Source of the DNA: Lutibacter oricola
GTDB lineage: Bacteria > Bacteroidota > Bacteroidia > Flavobacteriales > Flavobacteriaceae
Assembly: GCF_900106565.1 (NCBI RefSeq)
Contig: NZ_FNNJ01000014.1
Coordinates: forward strand, 1-64,000
DNA: 64,000 bases
Reading direction: 5' to 3'
Below, piece by piece: positions 39,415 to 48,084 of this stretch; the first letter of the stretch is position 1; each line of letters starts with the position of its first letter. The translations under genes and the position numbers were made by a program. The notes below the pieces were generated by a model. It was not told the origin of the DNA and did not search any database. It saw only the letters and a program-made list of their open reading frames with translations.

Positions 39415-41835
39415 TTAAAATTTTATTCTGATTGATTTTTCTTCTGAAGTATTCCAAGTAACTGGAATTACAATATTCTTTCCGTGATTTTCCAAATAAA
39501 ACATTCTTCTCTTTCCGTTAATTTTCACTCTCTTTGGAACTTTATTTACATTATGAATTATTAATTTAATTTCTTTTGTTGAAGTTTGATAGTTTTCACC
39601 TGTCTCAGCTTCAAAATCAATCTCAAACCAACGTTTTTCTTGCTCAGCTTCAAACGCCAGAATTTCATACATTCCTTTTTCAAAAGCATCTTTAGTTTCA
39701 CCATCATCATTATATAAACTATAATCTACTTCATCAATTCCTTCTTCATAATAAAAATGTAAATCGAACTTATCTAAATTGTATGTTGAAGTATTTTGTA
39801 TTGGCTGAATCATTGGAATAAATGAACCTCCACGAACATACGTTGGAATGTTTTCTTCTTTTAACTGAACTGTTTTTGTTTGTCCACCATCAACTTTTTC
39901 TTCAGTATAAAAATTGTACCAATTTGAACCTTTTGGGAAAACTACTTCTTGCTCTTTAATCCCTGCAGAAATTACAGGACTTACCAAAAATGAATCTCCC
40001 CACAAATAGGTTTTATCAACTTCATTTAAGCTCTCATCTTCAAAAAATAATGGTCGCATTAATGGTGCTCCCTTTTTACTATTTTCAAAAGCTAAATTGT
40101 AATTATAAGACAACAAACTGTAACGTAATTCAATCGCTTCTTTGGCTAATTGTTTTGTTTTTTCTTCTCTAAAAACAGGTTCTGAAGGAACATCTTCCTG
40201 CGCGTGCGGACGATAAATTGGTTGAAAAACTCCATATTGTAACCAACGTGTATACAATTCATCATCTAAATTTGGCCCAGCAAATCCACCTAAATCTGAA
40301 TGCATATATGCTAAACCTTGCATTCCCATTTGTAATGAGATTTCCATTTGTGGTTTTAATCCGCCCCAAGTTCTATTCACATCGCCAGACCACGGAATCA
40401 TTCCGTAATGTTGTGCGCCAGAATAACCTGCACGCATTAAAATAAACGGACGCTCATTTGGAAACTCTTTTTCGTAACCTTTAGCAATTAATTTTGCCCA
40501 TTCGCTACCATAAATATTATGTACTTCATCTGCCGTTCCAGTTGCGTGTAATAAGTCTGAAGGATGCACTTCTGGCTCACCTAAATCTCCCCACCAACCT
40601 TCAATTCCGTATTCATTTTTTAAATCTTTATAAATATTCCAAAACCATTCATTTCCTTTTGGGCTGAAAATGTCTATAATCGCTGTATTTCCGAAGTAGA
40701 AATCGTAGGTATATGGTTTACCTTCTTTTGTTTTTCCTAGAATGTCTTCTTTAACAGCTTCATCCCAACGGTTTGAAGTTGTTAACACAAATGGCTCGGT
40801 AATTAAAATGGTTTTAACACCTTTTTCTTTTAAATCGGCTACCATTTTTTTAGGATTAGGAAATGAATCTCTATCGAATTTTAAATTACCCATAGTTCCT
40901 TGAACTTCTTTTCCAAACCAATACAAATCTAAAATTATAGCATCTACTGGAATTTCTTCTTTTTGAAACTCATTTATAGTTTCTATAGTTTCTTTTTGAG
41001 AATGATAACCAAATCTACTTGAAAAATTACCCAATGCCCAACGTGGAATTAATGGTTGAAAACCTGTTAACGCAACATAATTTTCAACAACTTCTTCCCA
41101 ATCGTCACCTGCAATAACTTGGTAGGTTTTTCTTCCTGAAATGGTTTCGTAAGTTAGTGTGTTATTCTTTTTGCTATCAAAATCTAAATAGCCAATTGGA
41201 GCATTATCAAAGTGAATGGCATACATTTTTGAAGAATACATTACTGGAAGCGTAAAATTCATTAATTCTGAATGTGTTTCGTAACCATAATGTGCTCTAT
41301 TGTACAACGGCAATCTATTTCCTCTTCTATTCATTCCTAGAGCTCTTGCTCCTCCACCATATAAAACTTCATCTTCTGTAAGGTTAAATTCTATACTTTC
41401 AGTTTCTTTAGCAACAATATTTCCTTTTACCAATTCCATTGGATTATGTGGAACTTTGTAATATCCTTTCTTTTCTGAAATCAGGAAATTATCTTCATAG
41501 TAATATGAAACTTGAAAAGGCGAATGATTTATTTTTACTGAAATATCTTTCATTTTTATTTCAGTCATTCCTGAAGTTTCAACAATTTCCATTTCAACAG
41601 CTTCTGGTTTTAAAACAACTGCGTGAGAATTTGGATTGAAAGTTTCGCCTTTTGGTATAAATGAAGTTTCTATTATTTCATTTCCGTAAGGTTGAAATCT
41701 GTAAACTCCATCATTGGTTTTTACTTCAACATAACTTTTAAATTTGGTTACTTTTTCTAATTTTCTATTTGGATTTTGTGCGTAGAAAATTGTTGAGAAA
41801 ATGAATAGTAATATTGTTAGTTTTAATGATTTCAT
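39415..41835 (-). CDS. GH31 alpha-glucosidase
   Basis: 806 aa from the ATG at 41835, which gives a clean signal peptide (LKLTILLFIFSTIFYAQ). An in-frame extension to 41940 would only translate repeat DNA (peptides such as SCLRRND and VILNDSEES) and is rejected. The GH31 nucleophile is Asp417 in GWWGDLGEPE and the acid/base Asp485 in PWSGDVNRTW; the N-terminal galactose-mutarotase-like and C-terminal beta domains are also visible. An exported, soluble, probably periplasmic alpha-glucosidase or alpha-1,6-acting enzyme. Confidence 0.93.
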   Translation of the reverse strand: MKSLKLTILLFIFSTIFYAQNPNRKLEKVTKFKSYVEVKTNDGVYRFQPYGNEIIETSFIPKGETFNPNSHAVVLKPEAVEMEIVETSGMTEIKMKDISVKINHSPFQVSYYYEDNFLISEKKGYYKVPHNPMELVKGNIVAKETESIEFNLTEDEVLYGGGARALGMNRRGNRLPLYNRAHYGYETHSELMNFTLPVMYSSKMYAIHFDNAPIGYLDFDSKKNNTLTYETISGRKTYQVIAGDDWEEVVENYVALTGFQPLIPRWALGNFSSRFGYHSQKETIETINEFQKEEIPVDAIILDLYWFGKEVQGTMGNLKFDRDSFPNPKKMVADLKEKGVKTILITEPFVLTTSNRWDEAVKEDILGKTKEGKPYTYDFYFGNTAIIDIFSPKGNEWFWNIYKDLKNEYGIEGWWGDLGEPEVHPSDLLHATGTADEVHNIYGSEWAKLIAKGYEKEFPNERPFILMRAGYSGAQHYGMIPWSGDVNRTWGGLKPQMEISLQMGMQGLAYMHSDLGGFAGPNLDDELYTRWLQYGVFQPIYRPHAQEDVPSEPVFREEKTKQLAKEAIELRYSLLSYNYNLAFENSKKGAPLMRPLFFEDESLNEVDKTYLWGDSFLVSPVISAGIKEQEVVFPKGSNWYNFYTEEKVDGGQTKTVQLKEENIPTYVRGGSFIPMIQPIQNTSTYNLDKFDLHFYYEEGIDEVDYSLYNDDGETKDAFEKGMYEILAFEAEQEKRWFEIDFEAETGENYQTSTKEIKLIIHNVNKVPKRVKINGKRRMFYLENHGKNIVIPVTWNTSEEKSIRIKF

Positions 41836-41865
41836 TAATTTCTTATTTAAACTTTTACTTGTTAT

Positions 41866-42033
41866 GTGAGATTCTTCACTATCGTTCAGAATGACAATTT
41901 TTTTATCATTCCTGCGTAGGCAGGAATCTATAATACTCACAACAATGTTAACCTCTATATTAATGGATACCTCTTTTCACAGGTATTATATTTTCTTGTT
42001 ATATGTGAACCTGAATCAAGTTCAGATTGACGA
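41866..42033. repeat. Composite palindromic intergenic repeat (element B)
   Basis: Three short palindromic pieces are joined: gattcttcactatcgttcag with following aatgac (41870-41895), cattcctgcgtaggcaggaatc (41907-41928) and gaacctgaatcaagttcag with following attgacg (42007-42032). The last is of the same type as element A. They lie between the esterase and the GH31 gene. Confidence 0.7.
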
Positions 42034-42041
42034 ACTACTGA

Positions 42042-43010
42042 TTACTCCTTCAGTAAAAACTCTGCAGGAATTTGAAAACGCTGATTCCAAGAATTTTCTG
42101 AATGATCGTGATCTTCAAACTTTAAATTTCTTGAATTTATCTCATCAAAACCTTTAAACTTCAACACCTCATCTACTCTGTGTTGGTATGGTAAATAAAA
42201 CTTATCTAAAGTTCTTGTTCCGTAATCAAAATAGATTTTATGCGTTTTTGCTGATGGTAAATTTTCTTCCAAATATTTAAAAAACGTTTCTGGAACTGGA
42301 TTTCCTTCAAAAGGAGTAATTCCAGGCCAATGAGTTGACAAACAAGCTGCACCACCAAACACATTTGAATATTCGCACAAGGCATACATCGAAATTAAAC
42401 CTCCCATACTTGAACCTGACACAAAGGTATTTTCAGCATTTGTGTATACCGAAAAATTAGCATCAATTACTGGTTTCACTTCTTCAACAATAAACTTTAA
42501 ATAATTGTCAGAATCTGGTGATTCAAAATTACTTCCATATTGTTTTTTTCCAACTGCAATAATTGAATCTAAAAACTTTTTAGGTAACGTTTCAAATGGT
42601 TTTTGCGGATAATAATTTGGATGACGAATATCTGCATGATTCCAAATTGCTACAACAATGGTTTTTCTAATTTTATTTTCAGCCATTAATTGACTCATTA
42701 TTTCGTCAATTTTCCACTCTTGTTTGTTCCAAGTAGATTCAGCATCAAACAACATTTGTCCGTCGTGCATATACAAAACAGCATATTTTTCATTTTCTGA
42801 ATAGCCTTCTGGCAACCAAACATCAACTGTTCTTGGACGAACATATTTAGATTGCAAAGTATCAATTCTTTTTATAGTTCCTGAAGCTAATTTTCCAGTG
42901 TATTCTGAAAATTGGATTTTTAAAACTTCATTTTTAGGTTCAACTTTTTTTTCTTGTTTACAAGAAAATGTGATTATTGCTAATAAAAAAAGGATTGTTA
43001 GTTTTTTCAT
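42042..43010 (-). CDS. Esterase-like alpha/beta hydrolase lipoprotein
   Basis: 322 aa with lipoprotein signal (AIITFSC, C17). It belongs to the esterase D / putative esterase group (PF00756-like): RPRTVDVWLPEGYSENEKYAVLYMHDGQMLFD is the N-terminal block and SGSSMGGLISMYAL the nucleophile elbow (GxSxG), followed by VFGGAACLSTHWPG. The C-terminal HDHSENSW probably supplies the catalytic His. The physiological ester is unknown. It sits inside the alpha-glucan operon between the GH13 and GH31 genes. Confidence 0.87.
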   Translation of the reverse strand: MKKLTILFLLAIITFSCKQEKKVEPKNEVLKIQFSEYTGKLASGTIKRIDTLQSKYVRPRTVDVWLPEGYSENEKYAVLYMHDGQMLFDAESTWNKQEWKIDEIMSQLMAENKIRKTIVVAIWNHADIRHPNYYPQKPFETLPKKFLDSIIAVGKKQYGSNFESPDSDNYLKFIVEEVKPVIDANFSVYTNAENTFVSGSSMGGLISMYALCEYSNVFGGAACLSTHWPGITPFEGNPVPETFFKYLEENLPSAKTHKIYFDYGTRTLDKFYLPYQHRVDEVLKFKGFDEINSRNLKFEDHDHSENSWNQRFQIPAEFLLKE

Positions 43011-43022
43011 TGTTTCCTGTTT

Positions 43023-43169
43023 TTCTTTATGGATTCATGCTTACGCAGGAATGACAATTATCTAATTTTTGTCATTTTGAAAGTAACGAAGTGAAACAAA
43101 GAATCCCAATTAAATTAATAACAAATTTGAGATTTCTCGTCGCTAGTACCTCGCTCTGTCGAAATGACA
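43023..43169. repeat. Composite palindromic intergenic repeat (element C)
   Basis: A half-element ttacgcaggaatgac (43042-43056) is followed by an inverted pair: gtcattttgaaagtaacgaa (from 43072) and ctcgctctgtcgaaatgac (ending 43169). It lies between the GH13 gene and the esterase. Confidence 0.65.
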
Positions 43170-43171
43170 AC

Positions 43172-45034
43172 TTATAATTTTGTAGTTAAAATAGTAACTC
43201 CATTCGCTTTTACTTTCAGTTTTTCTTTCCAAGTAAAAGTTTTATTCGTTAAAATATTTTTAACTTTTTTTCCTTTTAAACCTATCTCTTCAAAACGGTT
43301 TAAATCTAATTCGTACTCTTCTTCGTTTTTATTCAAAATGAAAGTTACAATTTCATCTCCTTTAATTCTAAACAATGTATACGTTGCAAAATCTGGAGCA
43401 AAATGAACTGTTTTTCCAGAATGAATTGCTTCACTTGTTTTACGATAATTTAGAATTGTTTTTAGAAAATCCTGCATTCCTTTTTGATCTTTTGAAAGAC
43501 CTTTTCCTGTAAATGCATTAACTTTATCGTTTTTCCAACCACCAGGAAAATCGGAACGAATTAATCCGTGATCTCCAGGTTTTGCAGTGTCTTCCATTAA
43601 AATTTCTGTTCCGTAATACAATTGTGGAATTCTTGGAAGCATTAACATATAACTTACTGCCATTTTTGTTTTAGCAATATCTTCTTTAGTTTCAGTAAAA
43701 ATTCGACTTTTATCGTGATTATCAACAAAAATTAAAATATCCTTTGGATTTGTATAATGAAAATCATTTGCCAAACCTTCGTACATTTTTACCAAACCTG
43801 TATCCCATTTTTCTTCTTCGTTTACAGCTTCAATAATGGCTCTTTCCATTGGGAAATCCATTGAAGATTTTAAGTTAGACTTGTAACCATCTTTGTTATT
43901 TGCTCCATCTTGCCAATAACCAACCAACAGCGGATTGTAACTCCACTCTTCTCCAACAATTGAAAAATTTGGATATTCTTTCATAATTTCTCCAGCCCAA
44001 TTACTCATAAAATGTTTGTCTGGATATGGATACGTATCTTGTCTAATTCCACCTAAATCTAAGGTTTCAATCCACCAAATACTATTTTGAATTAAGTACG
44101 TTGCCAACAAAGGATTGTTTTGATTTAAATCTGGCATTGAAGACACAAACCAACCTTCATTCATTAATTTTTTATCGCTTTTTGAAGCGTAACTATCTTG
44201 ATTAGTAGTTCTTCTATGGTTTGTATTTACAAATTTACCTGCTAAATGTTCTTCTTGAAAATTTACCCAATCGTTTGTTGGTAAATCTTTCATCCACCAA
44301 TGTTCTAACCCAATATGATTTGCTACTTGGTCCATTACCAATTTCATATTACTTTTTTTCAATTCTGAAGACAATTCTTTATAATCTTCTAACGAACCAA
44401 AACGAGGATCTACTTGATAAAAATCGGTCATTGCATAACCGTGATATGAGCTTTCTTTCATATCATTTGTTAACACAGGAGTTGGCCAAACAGCAGTAAA
44501 ACCCATATTTTGAATATAATCTACGTGATTGGTAATTCCTTTAATATCACCACCGTGACGCGCATAATCGTGTTTTCTATCTATACCTTGTTCGTTTAAA
44601 CCTTCTACAGAATCGTTTGAAGTATCTGCATTTGCAAAACGGTCTGGAGTTATTAAGTAAATTACATCTGAACTATTAAAACCAATTCTATTTTTTGAAT
44701 CTTTTTTTCTTTCTTTCAACTCATAATCTACACTAAAATTATTTCGCTTACCTTTCTTTTTAAAATCTATTTTAAAAGTTCCGGCTTGTGCTTTTGAAAC
44801 ATCTATAGTTACAAATAAATAATTTTTATTTTGCGTTTTCTTAATTTGCTTTATAGCAATGTTTTTATTTTTTATTGAAGGTGTATGTTGCGATATATTT
44901 TCGCCATAAACCATTAGTTCTATTTGGTTATGCTCCATACCAACCCACCAGCTTGGCGGTTCTACTCGTTCAACCTTTTGAGCTTGAATATTAAAAGTAC
45001 ATAGCAATAAGAATATAAAACCTAACTTTTTCAT
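43172..45034 (-). CDS. susA: GH13 neopullulanase/cyclomaltodextrinase-like enzyme (SusA type)
   Basis: 620 aa with a type I signal peptide (LLLCTFNIQAQ), so periplasmic. It has the N-terminal cyclomaltodextrinase domain (EPPSWWVGMEHNQIELMVYGENI) that marks the SusA/neopullulanase subfamily. Catalytic residues: Asp333 in GGIRQDTYPY, Glu362 in IVGEEWS and Asp441 in VDNHDKSR. SusA of Bacteroides thetaiotaomicron degrades imported maltooligosaccharides and pullulan; the same task is inferred here. A strong hairpin separates it from malP upstream. Confidence 0.93.
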   Translation of the reverse strand: MKKLGFIFLLLCTFNIQAQKVERVEPPSWWVGMEHNQIELMVYGENISQHTPSIKNKNIAIKQIKKTQNKNYLFVTIDVSKAQAGTFKIDFKKKGKRNNFSVDYELKERKKDSKNRIGFNSSDVIYLITPDRFANADTSNDSVEGLNEQGIDRKHDYARHGGDIKGITNHVDYIQNMGFTAVWPTPVLTNDMKESSYHGYAMTDFYQVDPRFGSLEDYKELSSELKKSNMKLVMDQVANHIGLEHWWMKDLPTNDWVNFQEEHLAGKFVNTNHRRTTNQDSYASKSDKKLMNEGWFVSSMPDLNQNNPLLATYLIQNSIWWIETLDLGGIRQDTYPYPDKHFMSNWAGEIMKEYPNFSIVGEEWSYNPLLVGYWQDGANNKDGYKSNLKSSMDFPMERAIIEAVNEEEKWDTGLVKMYEGLANDFHYTNPKDILIFVDNHDKSRIFTETKEDIAKTKMAVSYMLMLPRIPQLYYGTEILMEDTAKPGDHGLIRSDFPGGWKNDKVNAFTGKGLSKDQKGMQDFLKTILNYRKTSEAIHSGKTVHFAPDFATYTLFRIKGDEIVTFILNKNEEEYELDLNRFEEIGLKGKKVKNILTNKTFTWKEKLKVKANGVTILTTKL

Positions 45035-45076
45035 TGAGTTTAATTTAAGTTTTTAAAATGGGAATAAAAGGTATAA

Positions 45077-45114
45077 AATTTTGGTGGTTGAATTAAATTC
45101 AACCACCAAAATTT
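45077..45114 (-). terminator. Strong hairpin between the GH65 gene and susA
   Basis: A near-perfect 19-bp inverted repeat (aaattttggtggttgaatt and its complement) lies 3 bp after the GH65 stop. The following T-tract is short, so it may act as a partial terminator or mRNA-stabilising hairpin inside the operon. Confidence 0.6.
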
Positions 45115-45116
45115 CT

Positions 45117-47423
45117 TTATAAAACTACTTCAACACTTGGTGTTAAAATAATTTCTTTATTATCTACAATTAGTTTAATTTCATTTTCAGATTCATTAAA
45201 GAATTTACATTCTGTTTGAGATTTGTAAACCTTAATAGTATTTCCTCTGAAATTAATTGTGAATGAATATGATTTCCATTCTTCAGGAATTTGAGGGTTG
45301 AACGCTAAAATTCCATCTTGCCAAACACGCATTCCTCCAAAACCTTGCACAACAGCCATCCACGTACCAGCCATACTTGTAATATGACAACCTTCGTGAA
45401 CCTCGTGATTGTAATCATCTAAATCTAAACGAGAGGTGCGTAAATACATTTCGTACGCTTTTGGCATTCTGTCTATTGAAGCTGCCAAAATTGAATGTAC
45501 ACAAGGAGATAAAGAAGATTCGTGAACTGTTATTGGTTCATAAAAATCGAAATGACGTTCTAATTCTTCCTTTGAAAATCTATCTTCAAACAAATACATA
45601 CCCTGAAGTGTATCTGCTTGTTTAATATAACAAGAACGCAAAATACGATCCCAAGACCATTTTTGATTAATTGGTCTTTGTGAAGCTTCTAATTTATCAG
45701 TTGGGATTAATTCTTTATCCAAAAATCCATCTTGCTGTAAATAAACATTGTGTTCTTCACTATATGGAAAATACATATTATCTGACACTTTTAACCACTC
45801 GTATGTTTCTTCTGCAGTTAAATTTGCTTTTTCAATAACACGGTCAAAATCTTCTTTGTAGTCTTCTTTTACTTTATTTAAACATTCAACAGTATACTCA
45901 ATACACCATTTTGCTAAATAGTTTGTATAGTAATTATTGTTAATGTTATTTTCGTATTCATTTGGTCCTGTTACACCTAAAATTACATACTTGTCTTTTG
46001 CTGCTGAATAATTAGCACGTTGGTGCCAAAAACGAGCAATAGCAATCATTACTTCTAAACCAAATTCTGGAATATAAGCAAAATCTTGTGTGTAATTTAC
46101 GTAGTTATAAATACCATAAATCATAGCTCCATTACGGTGAATTTCTTCAAACGTAATTTCCCATTCGTTATGGCATTCTTCACCATTCATAGTAACCATT
46201 GGATACAATGCAGCTCCATTAGTAAATCCTAATTTTTCTGCATTTTCAATAGCTTTATCTAACTGATTGTAACGGTATTTCAATAAGTTTTTTGCAACAC
46301 TTTGATCTTTTGTTGCCATATAAAATGGAATACAATAAGCTTCCGTATCCCAATAAGTACTTCCTCCATATTTTTCTCCAGTAAACCCTTTTGGACCAAT
46401 ATTTAAACGAGCATCGGTTCCCATATAGGTTTGATTCAATTGAAAAATATTAAAACGGATTCCTTGTTGCGCTTTTACATCACCTTCAATTACAATATCC
46501 GCTGTTTTCCAAATTTCGTCCCAAGATTTAATTTGAGATGCTAGCAAAGCATTAAAACCTAAATTAGCAGCTTTTTCAACATTTAAAAATGAAGCTTCTA
46601 CCAAATCTGCAATTTCATAGTTCATAGAACTCGTGTACGAAGCATATTTATAAATAGTAGCTACATCACCTTCTAAAACTTGTAATTTATAGGTGTGCGT
46701 AATTTTTTTCTCTTCTTTTGAAGTTTCTTTAGTTGCCGAAACTTCTTTATTATTAATAGCAAACGAAACTTGCATAGCTGTTGCTACGTGAAATTCAGTT
46801 TTTAAGGTTTTTGAAAGAATACACGCATTGTTATCCCCGTCAATTACTTCTAAAATTTCCCAGAAAAATTCATCATAGTTTGTATCTTCATTCATAATTC
46901 CTGAATCTACATACGGTGCAAATTCTATTGCTCCTGAAAAGTTAACAGCTTTTACACTGTATTCTATTGCTCCAACTTCGTTAATTTCTACTGAAACAAA
47001 ACGTTTTGTTGTAACCTCAACTTTTTCTCCAGAAGGAATTTCAGCAGTAAAAGAACGACTTAACCAACCTTCTTTCATATTTAATTCACGCTTAAAATCT
47101 GAAATTTTACACGTATTTAAATCGAATGTTGTTCCGTTAATTTTAATATGAATACCAATCCAGTTCGGTGCATTTAACACTTTTGCAAAATACTCAGGAT
47201 AACCGTTTTTCCACCATCCAACGCGTGTTTTATCTGGGTAATAAATACCTCCAATATAACTTCCTTGAAAAGTTTTTCCTGAATAATCTTCTTCAAAATT
47301 GGCACGTTGTCCCATAGAACCGTTACCTATACTAAACAAACTTTCAGATGCCTCTACATTATCAGCATCAAAGCCGTTCTCTATAATAGACCATTCACTA
47401 GGTACTATATAATTCTTATTCAT
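45117..47423 (-). CDS. malP: GH65 maltose phosphorylase
   Basis: 768 aa, the standard length for bacterial GH65 phosphorylases. It has no signal peptide and is cytoplasmic. SLFSIGNGSMGQRANFEEDYSGKTFQGSYIGGIYYPD is the N-terminal block. NEWEITFEEIHRNGA (about 421-433) carries the catalytic general acid Glu, and RASHRPINQKWSWDR-like and SSLSPCVHSILA follow. The enzyme converts maltose plus phosphate to glucose plus beta-glucose-1-phosphate. The beta-phosphoglucomutase gene 3 bp upstream supports an alpha-glucoside substrate; kojibiose or trehalose specificity is less likely in this locus. Confidence 0.92.
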   Translation of the reverse strand: MNKNYIVPSEWSIIENGFDADNVEASESLFSIGNGSMGQRANFEEDYSGKTFQGSYIGGIYYPDKTRVGWWKNGYPEYFAKVLNAPNWIGIHIKINGTTFDLNTCKISDFKRELNMKEGWLSRSFTAEIPSGEKVEVTTKRFVSVEINEVGAIEYSVKAVNFSGAIEFAPYVDSGIMNEDTNYDEFFWEILEVIDGDNNACILSKTLKTEFHVATAMQVSFAINNKEVSATKETSKEEKKITHTYKLQVLEGDVATIYKYASYTSSMNYEIADLVEASFLNVEKAANLGFNALLASQIKSWDEIWKTADIVIEGDVKAQQGIRFNIFQLNQTYMGTDARLNIGPKGFTGEKYGGSTYWDTEAYCIPFYMATKDQSVAKNLLKYRYNQLDKAIENAEKLGFTNGAALYPMVTMNGEECHNEWEITFEEIHRNGAMIYGIYNYVNYTQDFAYIPEFGLEVMIAIARFWHQRANYSAAKDKYVILGVTGPNEYENNINNNYYTNYLAKWCIEYTVECLNKVKEDYKEDFDRVIEKANLTAEETYEWLKVSDNMYFPYSEEHNVYLQQDGFLDKELIPTDKLEASQRPINQKWSWDRILRSCYIKQADTLQGMYLFEDRFSKEELERHFDFYEPITVHESSLSPCVHSILAASIDRMPKAYEMYLRTSRLDLDDYNHEVHEGCHITSMAGTWMAVVQGFGGMRVWQDGILAFNPQIPEEWKSYSFTINFRGNTIKVYKSQTECKFFNESENEIKLIVDNKEIILTPSVEVVL

Positions 47424-47426
47424 TTT

Positions 47427-48083
47427 TTAGTTTATTAGTTGATTTAAAAATTCAGGAGTAAATCCTGTCATATCACCAAACACAAAATCAGCATGACCCA
47501 ATACTTCTTTTTCTCCTATACCTACACAAGTCATATTTGCTGCTTTTGCTGCTTCAACTCCTGCTATAGCATCTTCTACTACTACACAGTTTTCAGTTTT
47601 CATTTCTAATTTTTTAGCTCCAATTAAAAATACTTCTGGATCTGGTTTTGCTTTACTAACATCGTTTCCATCAACTATTGCTGAAAAACGACTGTATAAA
47701 CCGACCTTTTCTAAAATTAAAGGAGCATTTTTACTTGCTGAACCTAATGCATAGGTTATTTTATTTGCATCTAAATAGTTCAACAAATCATTTACACCAG
47801 GTAATATTTCATCAGAAGTCATTTTATTTACAAAACCTAAGTACTCTGTATTTTTTTGTACTAAGTATTTTTGTTTTTCTTCTTCTGAAATTTCAACCTT
47901 ACCAATATTTAATAAGATTTCTAATGATTTAACTCTACTAACACCTTTTAATAGTTCATTATGCTCTTCAGTAAATTCGAACCCTAATTGGATTGCTAAA
48001 TTTCTCCAAGCCAAAAAATGATATTTTGCAGTATCTACAATTACACCATCCAAATCGAATATAAATGCTATTTCTTTTTTCAT
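47427..48083 (-). CDS. pgmB: Beta-phosphoglucomutase
   Basis: 218 aa HAD-superfamily enzyme converting beta-glucose-1-phosphate to glucose-6-phosphate. FDLDGVIVDTAKYHFLAW holds the phosphorylated Asp and acid/base Asp. ELLKGVSRVKSLEILL is the beta-PGM cap motif, LGSASKNAP the second and KAKPDPEVFL the third HAD motif, with VEDAIAGVEAA the fourth. It completes the phosphorolytic route with GH65 and is separated by 1 bp from the MFS gene and 3 bp from malP. Confidence 0.96.
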   Translation of the reverse strand: MKKEIAFIFDLDGVIVDTAKYHFLAWRNLAIQLGFEFTEEHNELLKGVSRVKSLEILLNIGKVEISEEEKQKYLVQKNTEYLGFVNKMTSDEILPGVNDLLNYLDANKITYALGSASKNAPLILEKVGLYSRFSAIVDGNDVSKAKPDPEVFLIGAKKLEMKTENCVVVEDAIAGVEAAKAANMTCVGIGEKEVLGHADFVFGDMTGFTPEFLNQLIN

Positions 48084-48084
48084 T

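Noticed and set aside
41836..41940. N-terminal extension of the GH31 enzyme
   Set aside because: It translates palindromic repeat DNA and would bury the signal peptide; the ATG at 41835 fits.
41891..42157. Plus-strand frame across the GH31/esterase gap
   Set aside because: It is read from repeat element B and the antisense of the esterase 3' end.
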